From the NCBI GenBank assembly GCA_003254925.1, contig QANZ01023112.1, forward strand, positions 2,477-66,476: 64,000 bases of DNA. Reading direction: 5' to 3'. Below are positions 33,401 to 45,098 of this stretch, piece by piece. Numbering within the stretch: the stretch's first letter is position 1; every line of letters starts with the position of its first letter. The stretch is from Chamaecrista fasciculata. Lineage: Eukaryota; Streptophyta; Magnoliopsida; Fabales; Fabaceae. The notes under the pieces were generated by a model. It saw only the letters and a list, made by a program, of their open reading frames with translations. It was not told where the DNA came from and searched no databases. A program made the position numbers and the translations under genes.

Positions 33401-35386
33401 ATGTTGTCACAGCAAGCACTGTTCTCTTCCTCCTATCAATGGACTTATGATGTGTTCCTCAGTTTCAGAGGTGAAGATACTCGATATGGGTTCACTGGGT
33501 ATCTTTATAAGGCTTTCTGTGACAAGAATATTCGCACCTTCTTAGATGATGAGAAGCTCAGAAAAGGGGATGAAATAACACCCTCTCTTCTAAAGGCAAT
33601 TGAGGAATCTAGAATTGCCATCATTGTTTTCTCTGAAAACTATGCTTCCTCTTCCTATTGTATTCAAGAACTAGAGCATATCCTTGATTTCTTGAAGGGG
33701 AATGGTCGATTGGTATGGCCAGTCTTTTACAAAGTTGATCCATCTGATGTAAGACATCACAATGGAAGCTATGGAGAAGCAATGATTAAGCATGAGAAAA
33801 GATTCAACAAGGAGAAGATACAAAAGTGGAGATCAGCTCTTACAAAAGCAGCTAATTTGTCTGGTTCACATTACAACAATCAAGGGTATGTTAGTATGTA
33901 TATATATATATCTCCTCTTACTTTTATCATCAATATCTTTTATGTATATCTCTGTCTCTTCATTTTTCATTATGTAATATGTAGAAGATTGAGTTTGTGA
34001 CTATGGAAATGGAAAGGGAAATTTTATGGTGTTTGAAAGTTTGGAGAAAAAAAAAGGAGCCAACCATAAAAAAATCTCTTATTGTATGTCTCATCCAACA
34101 AAGACTCAACCATATAAAAGTTGCTTTTATTTCCTTTTTCATTTTCACTCTTTATGTTTTAATTTGACTTCCTTTCATTTGGTTAGGTATGAATATGAGT
34201 TTGTTCAAAAGATTGTTGAAGCTGTTTTCAAAAAGATCAATCGTTGCCCTTTACGTGTTCCAAATCACCCAGTTGGATTGGACTCTCGAGTGAAAGAAGT
34301 GATCTCACTTTTAGATGTTAGATCGGATAAACAAAATCACATAGTAGGAATTTATGGAGATGGTGGTATAGGTAAAACAACAATTGCGAGTGTAGTATAT
34401 AATTTCATTGCTGATCAATTTGAAGATCATTACTTCCTTGCTAATATTAGGAAAACACCAAGAATCTATAGGGAAGTCTCAAACTCGGAGCAACTGTTAT
34501 ACCTTCAAGAGACCATGCTGTCTGAAATGGCAGGAGAGAAAAACATTAAGTTGGATAATGATAGAGATGGAATGAGAAGGATAAAAAGCAGTCTTCATCA
34601 AAAGAAGATTCTTTAATTCTTGATAATTTTGACAAATTGTGGCAATTAAAAGCAGTTGTTGGAGAGCTTGATTGGTTTGGTCCTGGTAGCAGAATTATTG
34701 TAACCACAAGGGATAAATGTTGGTTACAAGATCATGGTGTTGAAAGATTATATGAGCCAAAAGGATTAGATCATGACCAAGCAACTGAATTGTTTACTTG
34801 GAATGCTTTCAAAAGCAATATTGTTGATCCAAGTTACAAGGATATTTTGGAGGGTGCAAATGCAATACCTTATTGTAATGGTCTTCCATTAGCTTTAGAA
34901 ATAGCGGGTTCTAACTTATTTGGTAGACCATTGAATGAATGGCAATCTGTATTGGATTCTTACAAAGGAGAGGAAAATATAAATTTTCACTTTCTATTAA
35001 GGATTATCTACGATGGTTTGGAGAAAAAGCAACAGAAGATGTTTAATGCGATAGCTTGTGCTTTTAATGGTTGTGAAATGATTGAACTCAAAGATACAGG
35101 ATCTTTTTCCTCGGAGTATGATGTTAGAGCATTGATTGATAAATCTCTTGTAAGAGTTGATCAATCTGGTATTTTGAGAATGCATGACTTGATAGAAGAG
35201 GCTGCTACAACAATTGGCTAGACAAGGTATTTGCATGTTATTATTTTTCTTTTTGAACTTTGAAGGTGGATTCAATGCAGAGCTTTTCAATTTTTGGCTT
35301 TTTTAGATAGTTGGCGAAATAAAGATGGTGTATGCTAATGCGAAGCAAGTCTCTAGTCTCATGGTGTCTCTATATATTTTGGGAAC
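33401..35386 (+). pseudogene. TIR-NB-ARC copy F (frameshifted) with zf-RVT tail scrap
   Basis: Exon 1 (33401-33885) encodes a complete TIR domain (MLSQQALFSSSYQW, TYDVFLSFRGEDTRYGFTG, CIQELEHIL). Exon 2 starts at 34187 (GYEYEFVQKIVEAVFKKINRC) with P-loop GIYGDGGIGKTT. One T is missing before 34614 relative to E and D (ATTCTTTAATTC against ATTCTTTTAGTTC), which stops the frame in kinase-2. Past it the other frame continues with SRIIVTTRDKCWL, GLPLAL and MHDLIEEA and stops at 35218-35220. As in D there is no LRR. 35221-35386 keeps the D/E-type junction and the zf-RVT linker (SSLMVSLYIL...) until a GC-rich hairpin cuts it. A truncated TIR product could still be made from exon 1. Confidence 0.87.
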
Positions 35387-35522
35387 GGATCCCCTGCCGT
35401 ACCGCAGGGCGTGCGGTGCGGCAGGGGCCAATGGGAGCGCGCCATGTGGCGCCACTTGCACACGTGGCGCAATCTCATTGGCTCCTGCCGCACCGCACGC
35501 CCTGCGGTACGGCAGGGGATCC
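35387..35522. repeat. GC-rich near-perfect hairpin, 136 bp
   Basis: From GGATCCCCTGCCGTACCGCA to its reverse complement at 35522, the first 39 bases of each arm pair perfectly and the next 20 or so with few mismatches, around a short centre near 35455. It is strongly GC-rich in an AT-rich region. AACGG lies just outside the left arm and, inverted, within the right flank (AAAGCCGTT). No target duplication identified. It is probably a foldback insertion of unknown class. Confidence 0.85.
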
Positions 35523-35814
35523 AAAGCCGTTGGCGCTTACCCCACCAGGTAAAAAGNTCTAACAATATTGAGTTAAATTAAAAAAAAAAACTAAAAATTT
35601 AAATTAAAACAACACTAATGAGAACAAAACTAAAATAACTTAAATTAACACAACACTAATGAGAACAAAACTAAAAAATAGGTTTTGCTCAAGTTTACCT
35701 GAAAGATAACATTATCAAATCTCCATAGCCCCAAAAGATAACATTATTAACATAATCAAACATGCATTCCCATTTACACAAGTCAAGTCAATGTAGTACT
35801 ATATTGATTGGCAA

Positions 35815-35959
35815 ATCTTCATCTTCGTAAGTTGATATCTTGTCTAATGTTGTTGTTTATGCTAGTAAGGAGTTTGTTATTTTTGTCTTGTTTTCGTTTG
35901 TACTCTACTTGACTTTGCCTCAATTTTGAATGAATTAAGTTTCCGATAAAACAAAAAAA
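35815..35959 (+). mobile_element. 5'-truncated LINE 3' end with poly-A
   Basis: About 145 bp ending in TAAAACAAAAAAAA, with the usual plant L1 tail wording (TTTGAATGAATTAAGTTTCCG). It is flanked by near-identical 14-bp repeats ATATTGATTGGCAA (35801-35814) and ATATTGATCAGCAA (35960-35973), as expected for target-primed insertion. No coding part is left. Confidence 0.68.
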
Positions 35960-35985
35960 ATATTGATCAGCAACTATAATCAAAA

Positions 35986-36478
35986 GGGTAAAAATTTCAT
36001 TTTGGTCTTTAAATTATAGGGTGAGTTCTATTTTGATTCTATTTTTTTTTTTATTCTAGTTTGGTCAACAAACTTTTCTATTTATTTCACAGTTAGTTCA
36101 AAATATTTTTCTTTGATTTCTACCATTATTACTGGACACTTGACTTATAGACGATTTCTCTTTATTTGTTTTCTAATAAGTGAGTTAATAGAGAAAGAAA
36201 AAAATTGTCATTCTTAAAATGATAGCTATTAATTCATCTTTAATTTGTGATTTAAAAGATTTTTTTTTCTTTTTATCAACTCATTTATTATACCTGAGAG
36301 ATAAATAATTAATCTTTACTATCTATATTAGAAATAACAGCAGAAATCAAACTAAATCATATTTTAGACTAATAGTAAAATAAATGAGAAAGTTTGAGGA
36401 TTAAAATAAAACAAAAAAGCTTTTAGAACCAAAACAGAACTGGCCATATATTTGAGGACCAAAACGAGGTTTTGACCC
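35986..36478. mobile_element. Foldback MITE
   Basis: Left GGGTAAAAATTTCATTTTGG and, reversed, right GGGTCAAAACCTCGTTTTGG, continuing as imperfect arms around a T- and A-rich centre. No clear target duplication; the superfamily is inferred by resemblance to the 9-bp-TSD elements. Confidence 0.6.
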
Positions 36479-36608
36479 AATTAAAATTGTTCTTCGAAAA
36501 AATAAAGTGAAATAAAAGAGTATGGAAAAGGAAGTAACAAAGAATGAAAGAAACTTTTGGCCTCACATCATCGGGAAATCGCACACTCTGCTATTTCACC
36601 AAGAAACC

Positions 36609-37640
36609 ATGTTATCACGGCAAGCACTATCCTCTTCTTCGTTGTCTTTTGAATGATCCTATGATGTTTTTGAGTTTTTCTCACCATTAGAGGTGAGGAT
36701 ACTCGATATGCGTTTGGATCTAGATACTCTGCATTTTATTCTCTATATTTTTTTTTGTCTTAAGTACATTTTTGGTTTCTTAACTTTCGTATCGGTCTCA
36801 ATTTGATCGTTGAATTTTTTTGTTGCAATTTTGGTCCTCTGACTTTTGAAAATGTCTCACCATTGGTCCTAAGTGCATTTCCAAGTCATGAAAACGTCTC
36901 CTTATAATGGTCCTTTTCTAATCCACTTCACCCATATTTGCTACATCATTAGCCAACTCAGCCGGCCAGATCAACACTAACGGCAGATAATGGATGAAAA
37001 AAGTGCACTTGGAACCAACGGTGAGACGTTTTCAAAAATTAGTGAACCAAAATTGCAATAAAAAGTTAGTGGACCAAAATTGCAAGTTAAGGGACCAAAA
37101 TAGCACTTAAGCTTTTTTTTTTTTTTTTTTTTTTTTTNTTTTTTTTTTTCATTTTAGAGTGACAAAAAATAGATAAAGAGGGAAAGTGTGGGTCTGCATG
37201 TGATACCCACACTTTGTCTCTCCACTTTTTTTATCTCTCTCGCAGCTATTGAGGAATCTAGAATTGCCCTCATTGTTTTCTCCAAAAACTATGCTTCTTC
37301 TTCTAATTGTCTTCAAGAGCTTGTTCATATCCTCCACTGTGTAAAAGGGAATGGTTGATTGGTATGCCCAATATTTTACAAAGTGGATCCATCTTATGTG
37401 AGAAATCAGAGGAAGCTGTGGAGAAGCACTGGCACAGCATGAACAAAGATTCAACAAGGACAAGGTACAAAAGTGGAGGTGAGCTCTTTCAGAAGTAGCT
37501 AATTTTTCTGGTTCGCATTACACTCATGGGTATATATTTCCTAACACTTATATCATCAATTTTATCTGCCTATTCAGTTTCCTATCACTTTTTTTTTCTG
37601 TATTATTTCTTTAATTTTAATTTGACATCTCTGGAACTTT
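36609..37640 (+). pseudogene. TIR-exon relic G, interrupted by nested insertions
   Basis: 36609-36712 aligns with the start of exon 1 (MLSRQALSSSS..., GGTGAGGATACTCGATATG) but with an early stop and shifted frame. 37243-37533 resumes with [37 protein letters not shown] and SYVRNQ, again with stops, up to the donor-like CATGGGTATAT. In between lie a MITE (36759-37111), a second insertion-like stretch starting GCGTTTGGATC, and a poly-T with an undetermined base at 37138; about 45 TIR codons are missing. 37540-37645 is intron remnant ending ACGTTTGGTT, then the next promoter block begins. No NB-ARC exon follows. Confidence 0.8.
36759..37111. mobile_element. Foldback MITE inside TIR relic G
   Basis: Ends CTTAAGTACATTTTTGG and, reversed, CTTAAGTGCTATTTTGG; repeated GGTCCT/AGGACC-type phrases and paired GTGCATTT / AAGTGCAC wording in the middle. 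T-runs on both sides hide any target duplication. 37183-37215 just outside is a separate 11-bp hairpin (AAAGTGTGGGT). Confidence 0.65.
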
Positions 37641-37647
37641 ACGTTTG

Positions 37648-38815
37648 GTTGAAGTGAGTCACTGAGTCACTGAGTCTTGTGGAGGAGTAAGGAACTCTGT
37701 GGATATATGGGCTCTTTCATTCCCATTTGAGTCAAGTCAATGAAGTATATTATATTTAATGGTAGTCACTTACAACTGTTCATTAAAAAAAAGTAAGGAA
37801 AACGAAGTACCAAATAGAAAATTCATGAGCATAATAAAAATATAAAAACATTGATTCCTTTGCGTCACCTTTTTACTTTGCCAGAAATATTAAAAGAATT
37901 AAATTGCGGAATCCATTTGTACTGAATTTTCAAATTAAACGAATTAACTCAAATCCTAAGCCTCCAAGGAGTTTATGCTTCTGTACCATTTGGTTTCATG
38001 TTGTTTGGGTTTTACTAGTCTTTATGTATTTGAAGAAGGGAAGACTTTCTGTGTGTTAGATGCTACTTACCATTATGCCATGGATGAAACACCCTGATTC
38101 CTCAAATAAAGTTTGATATGATACTTGATACATATTGGAATATCAAAAATGAATATATTTACCAAGTCTGCCTATGATATTAGAGAGAAGAGACCACATA
38201 AAAAAAATGTAGCCACTGTCTGTGTGTATCTAAATAGAAGAACATATATATATAGTAAAGATGATAATTTATTTTAGAGAAAATTTAAAAATTATCTCGA
38301 CAGAGAGAGTAAATAAATATAAGAAAAGAATAGTTATGATGGTAAACTGACTGAAGAAAAAGAAATTGAAAAATGAACTTAATATGAAAAAATAATTCAA
38401 TCAAACCTCCATAGCTCAAAAAAAAAAACAGTTAAACTTTAGTGTATAATGGATGGTGAGTCCTGTGGAGAAGGGATATCTGGGGATAGGATCATTCATT
38501 CCCATTTGCAAAAGTCAAGTCAATGAAGTATTAATTTATATTGATTGGCAATTACACCTACTCTTTCAAAAGAATAAAATAAAGTGTAAGGAAAAGGAAG
38601 TACCAAATAGAAAAACCAGCATTATTAATGGATATATATATATATATATATTAATACGAAGCATTGATTCCTTTTGGTCACCTTTTCATTTGTACTAATT
38701 TGTCAAACTGTTTGTTCACACTTGACATGACCAGAAAATCGCACGCCTCATTCATCTTCTTTTCCATTCCTCTTTTATATATCTCCTTCTCTCCACCCTG
38801 AAACATTGACTGATC
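37648..38815 (+). promoter_or_regulatory. Duplicated TNL upstream block before gene C, W-box doublets
   Basis: Copy 1 at 37648-37880 (GTGAGTCACTGAGTCTTGTGG ... GAGTCAAGTCAATGAAGTA) and copy 2 at about 38445-38660 (GGTGAGTCCTGTGGAG ... AAGTCAAGTCAATGAAGTATT), each with two overlapping AGTCAA, the complement of W-box TTGACT. Between them, 37930-38440 holds AT-rich sequence and a fragment shared with 15350-15410. A TATATAT run at 38633-38650 and TTTTATATATC near 38772 are possible TATA elements. WRKY control is inference. Confidence 0.6.
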
Positions 38816-41800
38816 ATGTTGTCACAGAAAGCACTATCCTCTTCCTCTTTGTCCTATCAATGGACATATGATGTTTTTCTTAGCTTCAGAGGTGAGGATA
38901 CACGAGATGGGTTTACTGGATATCTTTATAATGCTTTTTGTGACAAGGGTATTCACACTTTCATAGATGATGAGGATCTCAGAAAAGGGGATGAAATAAC
39001 GACCTCTCTTTTGAAAGCAATTGAGGAATCTAGAATTGCCATCATTGTTTTCTCCAAAAATTATGCTTCCTCTTCCTATTGTCTTCAAGAGCTTTTTCAT
39101 ATCCTCCATTGTGTAAAGGGGAATGGTCGATTGGTGTGGCCAATCTTTTACAAAGTGGATCCATCTGATGTGAGAAATCACAGAGGAAGCTATGAAGAAG
39201 CACTGGCAAAGCATGAAGAAAGATTCAACAAGGACAAGATAAAAAAGTGGAGATCAGTTCTGACAGAAGCAGCTAATTTGTCTGGTTCCCATTATACTCA
39301 TGGGTATATATCTCCTCACACTTTTATCATCAATCTCTTATTTCTGGGCTGGCTATTCATTTTACATTGAACATATATATATATTTATATATATCTTATC
39401 CCAAAATCTATATCTAACGCTAATATTGAGTAGAACTTTGCATCTTAGACTAATCCTTTAGTGCGTTATCAGCTTTAGTAAATTATTATTTGCTTCTAGC
39501 AACACTTCATCACTCTGGCAGGTTTTGAAATTTTTTATTTTATTTCATTTTTTAACCTTGAGTTTCAATTTGATTGCATTGGGACTTTGCCTTTGGTTAG
39601 GTATGAATATGAGTTTGTTCGGAAGATTGTTGAAGATGTTTGCAAAAAGATTAATCGTTGCTTTCTAGATGTTGCAAATTATCCAATTGGATTGGAGTTT
39701 CGAGTGCAAGAAGTGACTTCACTTTTAGATATTAGATCCGATAAAGGAACCTACATGGTAGGAATTTATGGGATTGGTGGTATAGGCAAAACCACAATTG
39801 CATCTGCTGTGTATAATTTCATTGCAGATCAATTTGAAGGTCATTGCTTCCTTGCCAATATTAGGGAAAATTCAGTGAAGCATGGGTTGGTACACCTTCA
39901 AGAGACTTTGCTTTTTGAATTAATAGAGGAGAAGAACATTAAGCTGGGGAATGTTAAAAGAGGAATTACAGTGATAAAAAGAAGGCTCCATGGAAAGAAA
40001 GTTCTTTTAATTCTGGATGATGTTGACAAATTGGAGCACTTACAAGCAATTGCTGGAAAGCCTGATTGGTTTGGTTCTGGTAGTAGAATCATTGTAACTA
40101 CAAGGGATAAACATTTGCTAAAATTTCATGGTGTTGAAAAATTATATGAGGCAAAAGGACTAGATGATGATGAAGCTACGGAATTGTTGACTTGGAATGC
40201 TTTCAAAAGCATTAGAGTGGATCCTAGTTATAAGGATATTTTGAAGCGTGCAATACTTTATTGCAATGGCCTTCCATTGGCTTTAGAAATAGTGGGTTCC
40301 AACTTATTTGGTAAACCATTGGAGGAATGGCAATCTGCATTGGATTCTTACGAAAGGATTCCGGATGAAAATATTCAAGACATTCTTAAAAAAAGCTATG
40401 ATGATTTGAAGGGAAATGAAAAGGACATTTTTCTTGACATAGCTTGTTGCTTTAAAGGTTATGACTTGAAATATGCCAAAGATATAATATTAAATGGTCT
40501 TGGCTTCTCACCAGAATACGGCATTGGAGTATTAATTAATAAATCGCTCATAAAAGTTGATCAATGTGGAATTGTGAGAATGCATGACTTGATTGAGGAC
40601 ATGGGGAGAGAAATTGTTCGGCAAGAATCATCGGCAGAGCCTGGTAGACGAAGTAGATTATGGTTTCATGAGGATATTCTTCAAGTTATAGATGAGAATA
40701 AGGTACGTTCATGTAATATGTATATATATATATAAATATTCTTTTTGTACCATGATGAATCTTTATGAAAAATGTTCTAGAACACATATATTATTCTTAT
40801 ATTCTTTCTGCTGCTATTTTAATTGTCATATAATAAAATATACTATCACTTAAGTATAATTTGATTTTCAATTTTGAAATTTAATTGAGCATGCTTATGT
40901 TCCATGTATATTTTGATTAACTAATATTCCTTGCTTAAAAGGGTACTGATAAAATTGAAGTGATGAAGCTAAGATTACCCAGAGCCAAACAAGTGCATTG
41001 GAATGGAAGTGAATTTGAGAAGATGAAAAATCTCAAAATACTTATAATTGAAAATGCCTACTTTTCTAAAGGGCCCGAGCATCTTCCAAAAAGTTTGAGA
41101 GTGCTAAAATGGGAAGAATATCCTTCACCGTCGCTACCACCTACTTATGATCCAAGGAAACTTGTCATGCTAGACTTGAGTCTTAGTTGCTTTAAATTCA
41201 ACAAGCAACCCGTGGTATGTGCAATTGCAAGTAATATCTGCATGTTTTATTTGTTTATATATTTATAAACTGCATGCAAATTCTAAAATTTTTTTTTTCA
41301 TTTTGTTTTGTAGACATTTGAGTCTTTAAGTGAGTTGCATTTAATGGGTTGCGATTTCATAACAATAGTACCAGACATATCTAAAGCCGTAAAATTAAGG
41401 GAATTGATTCTTGATGATTGCAAGAATTTAGTTGAAGTTCATGATTCCTTGGGGTTTTGTGATAAACTTGAATGGTTGAGTTTGAAGAGATGTAGCAAAC
41501 TTAGTTTTCTTCCTCCCTTTGCTAAGTTAACTTCTCTTCAAAATTTGTCTCTGGATGGCTGCGAGAGTCTGAGGATTTTTCCAAATATAATAGAACCAAT
41601 GGAGCATCTAAGAGATTTGGTATGTCACTATATTGGTATAGAAGAATTACCATTGTCGTTTAGTAACCTTATTGGGCTTGAGTCAATAGTGCTTTCAGGT
41701 TGCAACTTGGACATGCTTCATCAGCTATGGTTTTTCATGTTAAAGTTGCCCAATCTTAAGAGACTTGTTGCTAATAAATGTGGACGGAATGCATGTTTGA

Positions 41801-43326
41801 CGGCATTGAACAGCGATGTAGAACAAGAAAGAGTGACCTCAGCAATGTCTTCAAGCATTATAGATGTTCAATTTATATCTTGCGAAATGCCAAATCAGCT
41901 TGTTGCTTCATATATTCAATCTCTACCCAATTTGCAATTTTTATCCCTAGCACAGAGTGACTTGACAATCCTTCCTGTGTGCCTTGGTGAATGTCGCTTT
42001 TTGAGGAGTCTTGTTTTGGATCATTGCTCTTATCTCCAAGAAATTAGAAGGGTTCCACCAAACATAAAGTATCTATCAGCAATAAACTGCATTTCCTTGA
42101 CTTACCAATCTCAATGCAGATTATTGAGTCAGGTACAATTTCTAACTTGTACTTGCTGTTTTCTTCATACCCTTTCAAAACTGAATTTAACATTAATTAA
42201 ATTGTTGTGGCGACAGGAATTACACCAAGGTGGGGAGACAGAAGCTTTTGTGCCAGGATTTAGAATCCCAAAATGGTTTGACCACTTTTGCAGAGGGTCG
42301 ACCCTGTCTTTTTGGTTTCATGAGAAATTCCCGTCCATGGCTTTATGTGTTGTCCTAGTATTAGATCAGCTACATTTATTTTCTAAGTCCATGTTCAATC
42401 TGCTCATAAATGGCATTCAATGCCTCCATTTCTCTTTGAATGCAAGCCCAGAGACTGAAACTGAACATGTATTTCTATTCGATCTGCAACTCAATTTTGA
42501 CAAGGGTGAAATGGAAAGAATATACATAGGGGATGGATGGAACCATGCTGAGATTTCATACACACAACCTCTTAAAGGGGACTTTAAACACTGTCAAATG
42601 CAAGAGAAGGGAATCATAAAATGGACTGGGGCTCATATATACAGGCGAAAAACTAGCATGCACAATATCCGATTTACAAATTTCAAGTCCCCAAATAGAA
42701 TAACAGATGACTACTTCTTGAACTGCTATAAGGGTTTGGACCTAAACTGCCATCCATTGCAGCGAAAGAGAACATTAGATGATTTCTTGAATTGCAATAA
42801 GGGCCTGGACATTGTACCAAATACGCTACAGCAACCACAAGTTCTTCAAAGGTGCGATGGTTCTCATAGTGAATCTATATATGAGAGATTATGGAAGGAA
42901 ATTAGCAGCATGGAAGCTCCTCAAAAAATAAAAATGCTGATGTGGAATATCTGTGATGATGCTCTGCCAACTTATGAGTATTTGTTCAGAAAGAAGCTTG
43001 TGGATAGCCCACTTTGTCCCATTTGTGAAAGGGAACCTGAAACCATACAACATGTGTTCCTGATATGTCCATGGACTCGACCCCTTTGGTTTGGAAGCAA
43101 TGTTCAGTGGAGTGTGGAGGTGCATTCAATGCACAGCTTTCCAATTTGGCTTTATCAGAAACTCGAGGAGATCAAGAGGGTGTATCCTAATGCAAAGCAA
43201 GTCTCTAGTCTCGTGATGTCTATATGTTGGGCTATTTGGAAGGGGAGGAATGAATTTGTTCTTGGAGACCAACCACTTGATCCCTTGAGTGCATTAATGA
43301 ATATGAGCAGAGATTCTGCTTCTTAG
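38816..43326 (+). CDS. TNL immune receptor with C-terminal zf-RVT domain (gene C)
   Basis: Five exons, 38816-39303, 39601-40702, 40942-41214, 41314-42132 and 42217-43326, all with GT-AG borders and matching phases, give an open 1263-residue protein. It is the only complete TNL here. TIR is at 17-160 with putative NADase Glu92 (CLQEL). NB-ARC is at 164-530: P-loop 217-228 (GIYGIGGIGKTT), kinase-2 LLILDDVD (299-305), SRIIVTTRD, GLPLAL 387-392, MHD 490-492. LRRs are at about 545-890, C-JID at about 900-1045, then a linker with a short internal repeat (DDxFLNCxKGLD), then a zf-RVT domain at about 1117-1185 with ligands C1161, C1164, H1173 and C1178, and the WAIWKGRNEFVLGDQP linker to the stop. 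NLRs of this type sense effectors in the cytoplasm or nucleus, and the TIR makes NAD-derived signals. The extra domain is a possible integrated decoy. The 84-bp last intron is in frame and stop-free, so retention would add 28 residues. Confidence 0.9.
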
Positions 43327-45098
43327 CCAGCGCTTACAAAGAAATCCTCATTGTTCTTCAACTTAGTTAGTCGTGGTGTGCACCTCTGTTTAAAATTGAT
43401 TGCCTTGTTTCTAGATGAATAATCTTTTGTTAAGATGTTGTCATTGATGATCAATTTATTTTTTGTCTTTTTATTTTTTTCAACACATGTTATTAGATTA
43501 ACCTGTTTTGAGCCTAATGTTTAAAATTAAAGAGAATGAATATTTCAAAAAAAAAAAATTAAAGAGAATGAGTGAGTTCATATGTCATTTCACTGTGTTG
43601 TACTCCCATGTTTGAAATGGGTGTGCCCACAAATATTTTTGTTGTTTGTTCTTCCAGGTAATTTTTCTATATCCAGTAATATTATCAGCATGTTGGTTTG
43701 GTTATCTAAAGATGAAAGTCTCATCTATGTCCCTAACTGCATAAATATATGATCCTAATCTAACTTCATTCATTTTTTTTAATTGCAATGTGTCGGAGAT
43801 GTTTTATTTCCTGAGAAAGGTTTGATGTGTAAACTGATGTCAGCAAGAGTTGTTATTTGTTATAGAATATAAAAAACAGAAGGTAGTTTCATATGGGAGG
43901 TTTAAGCTTTTTGGACTCAAGGGACTATTGATGGAAACTTCTTTTTTTTCTTTTTACATACTAATTTAAGTGCAGCAGCCCCCTAGATTTGTGTGTTAGT
44001 ATATTTTGATAATAGAGTTAGTCCATGATGCAAAGTTTATTTTAAGGACATGAAATGATATGGGTCCCGAGCAAATGAGATTATGATACATGGAAGGATT
44101 AAGTAATTTAATACTGAAAAATAATAGAAAATTAATTTTTTTAACCAATCAAAACTGTGTATGAAATCACACCACTAGTTACATACAACTAACTCATGAT
44201 AATAAATGAAGAGGTAAAGAGAATATTGTTTCTTAGGTAAGTATCACTCTTAACTCTAGATTAATAGAACTCATCGTTTTTCATGGACAAGTACCTAATA
44301 AATATTAGTCAATGACTCTACATGCAAAATAGTTGTCAATTTTTAGATAACTAATGGAACAAGACATTTCATCATGTGATTTGTTTGCTAGTTGTTGACA
44401 TTGTGCATTTCGGGCGATGGACTTGCACTTTGTACTAATGAATTGTAGAAAAGATAAAATTAGACTGTATAATACACCTATATTGGTATTTTACTGATGC
44501 CAAATTCCAATAATTCAGTAAGGTCCCCTCTAGCAAGCAAATTTGCCATATTATGTCACACCAAGAAATTTGATTAAATTTGTAATTTAATTCCTCAACC
44601 TTGGGAATGCTTGACATTGTGGTGGGTGTAAATTCTTCAAGCTAACGGGAGCAAGAAATTTTTTTTACAAAAAAATCCACAATAGCATAAAAATGTTAAT
44701 ACGTCATATATTTAAAAGAATTATGGACTACATCTATTACTAAAGAAGACAAATTAAATTATGGGCATACAATACATGACATTGGAACCCAGCATTGGAG
44801 AAACAAAAAAGAAAAAGAGAAACGAGACAAGGGAAATTTATCCCGGTGTTGTATCCCCGAATTGGATCCTCTGAAATCAACTCCTCTAGAGTTCTCCGAA
44901 ATTAAACAAATTTTAACCGTCTGATTCAGTGCTCGCCGTGAGATGTTGACAAGTGGTGACCTCATTTAAATGAAACACTGCGTTAAACGCAAAATTTCTA
45001 CTGGCGATCAACTCTAGGCAACTCTAGAGAAGCCCTTAAATATAGAGGATCCAGGTCCGTTCTATCCCACAAGCTGAGAACACCCCCTCTGATGGATG
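43327..45098. other. Intergenic between convergent C and UTP4; little seen
   Basis: The first 250 bp is the 3' flank of gene C, with a 15-bp direct repeat (AATTAAAGAGAATGA) around a poly-A near 43526-43573. No coding or RNA gene is seen to 44800. 44850-45060 has GGATCCTCTGAAATC on the left and AGAGGATCC on the right with CTCTAGAG motifs inside, perhaps a decayed MITE. Confidence 0.45.

Larger units (their letters stand above)
35523..36608. other. Relict TNL upstream block with insertions; no gene
   Basis: 35695-35814 and 35961-35985 together look like the family upstream block (CATTCCCATTTACACAAGTCAAGTCAATG, with two W-box cores, then TTGATTGGCAA). A LINE end (35815-35959) and a foldback element (35986-36478) are inserted in it. 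36479-36608 leads to the TIR remnant G. One undetermined base at 35557. Confidence 0.55.
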
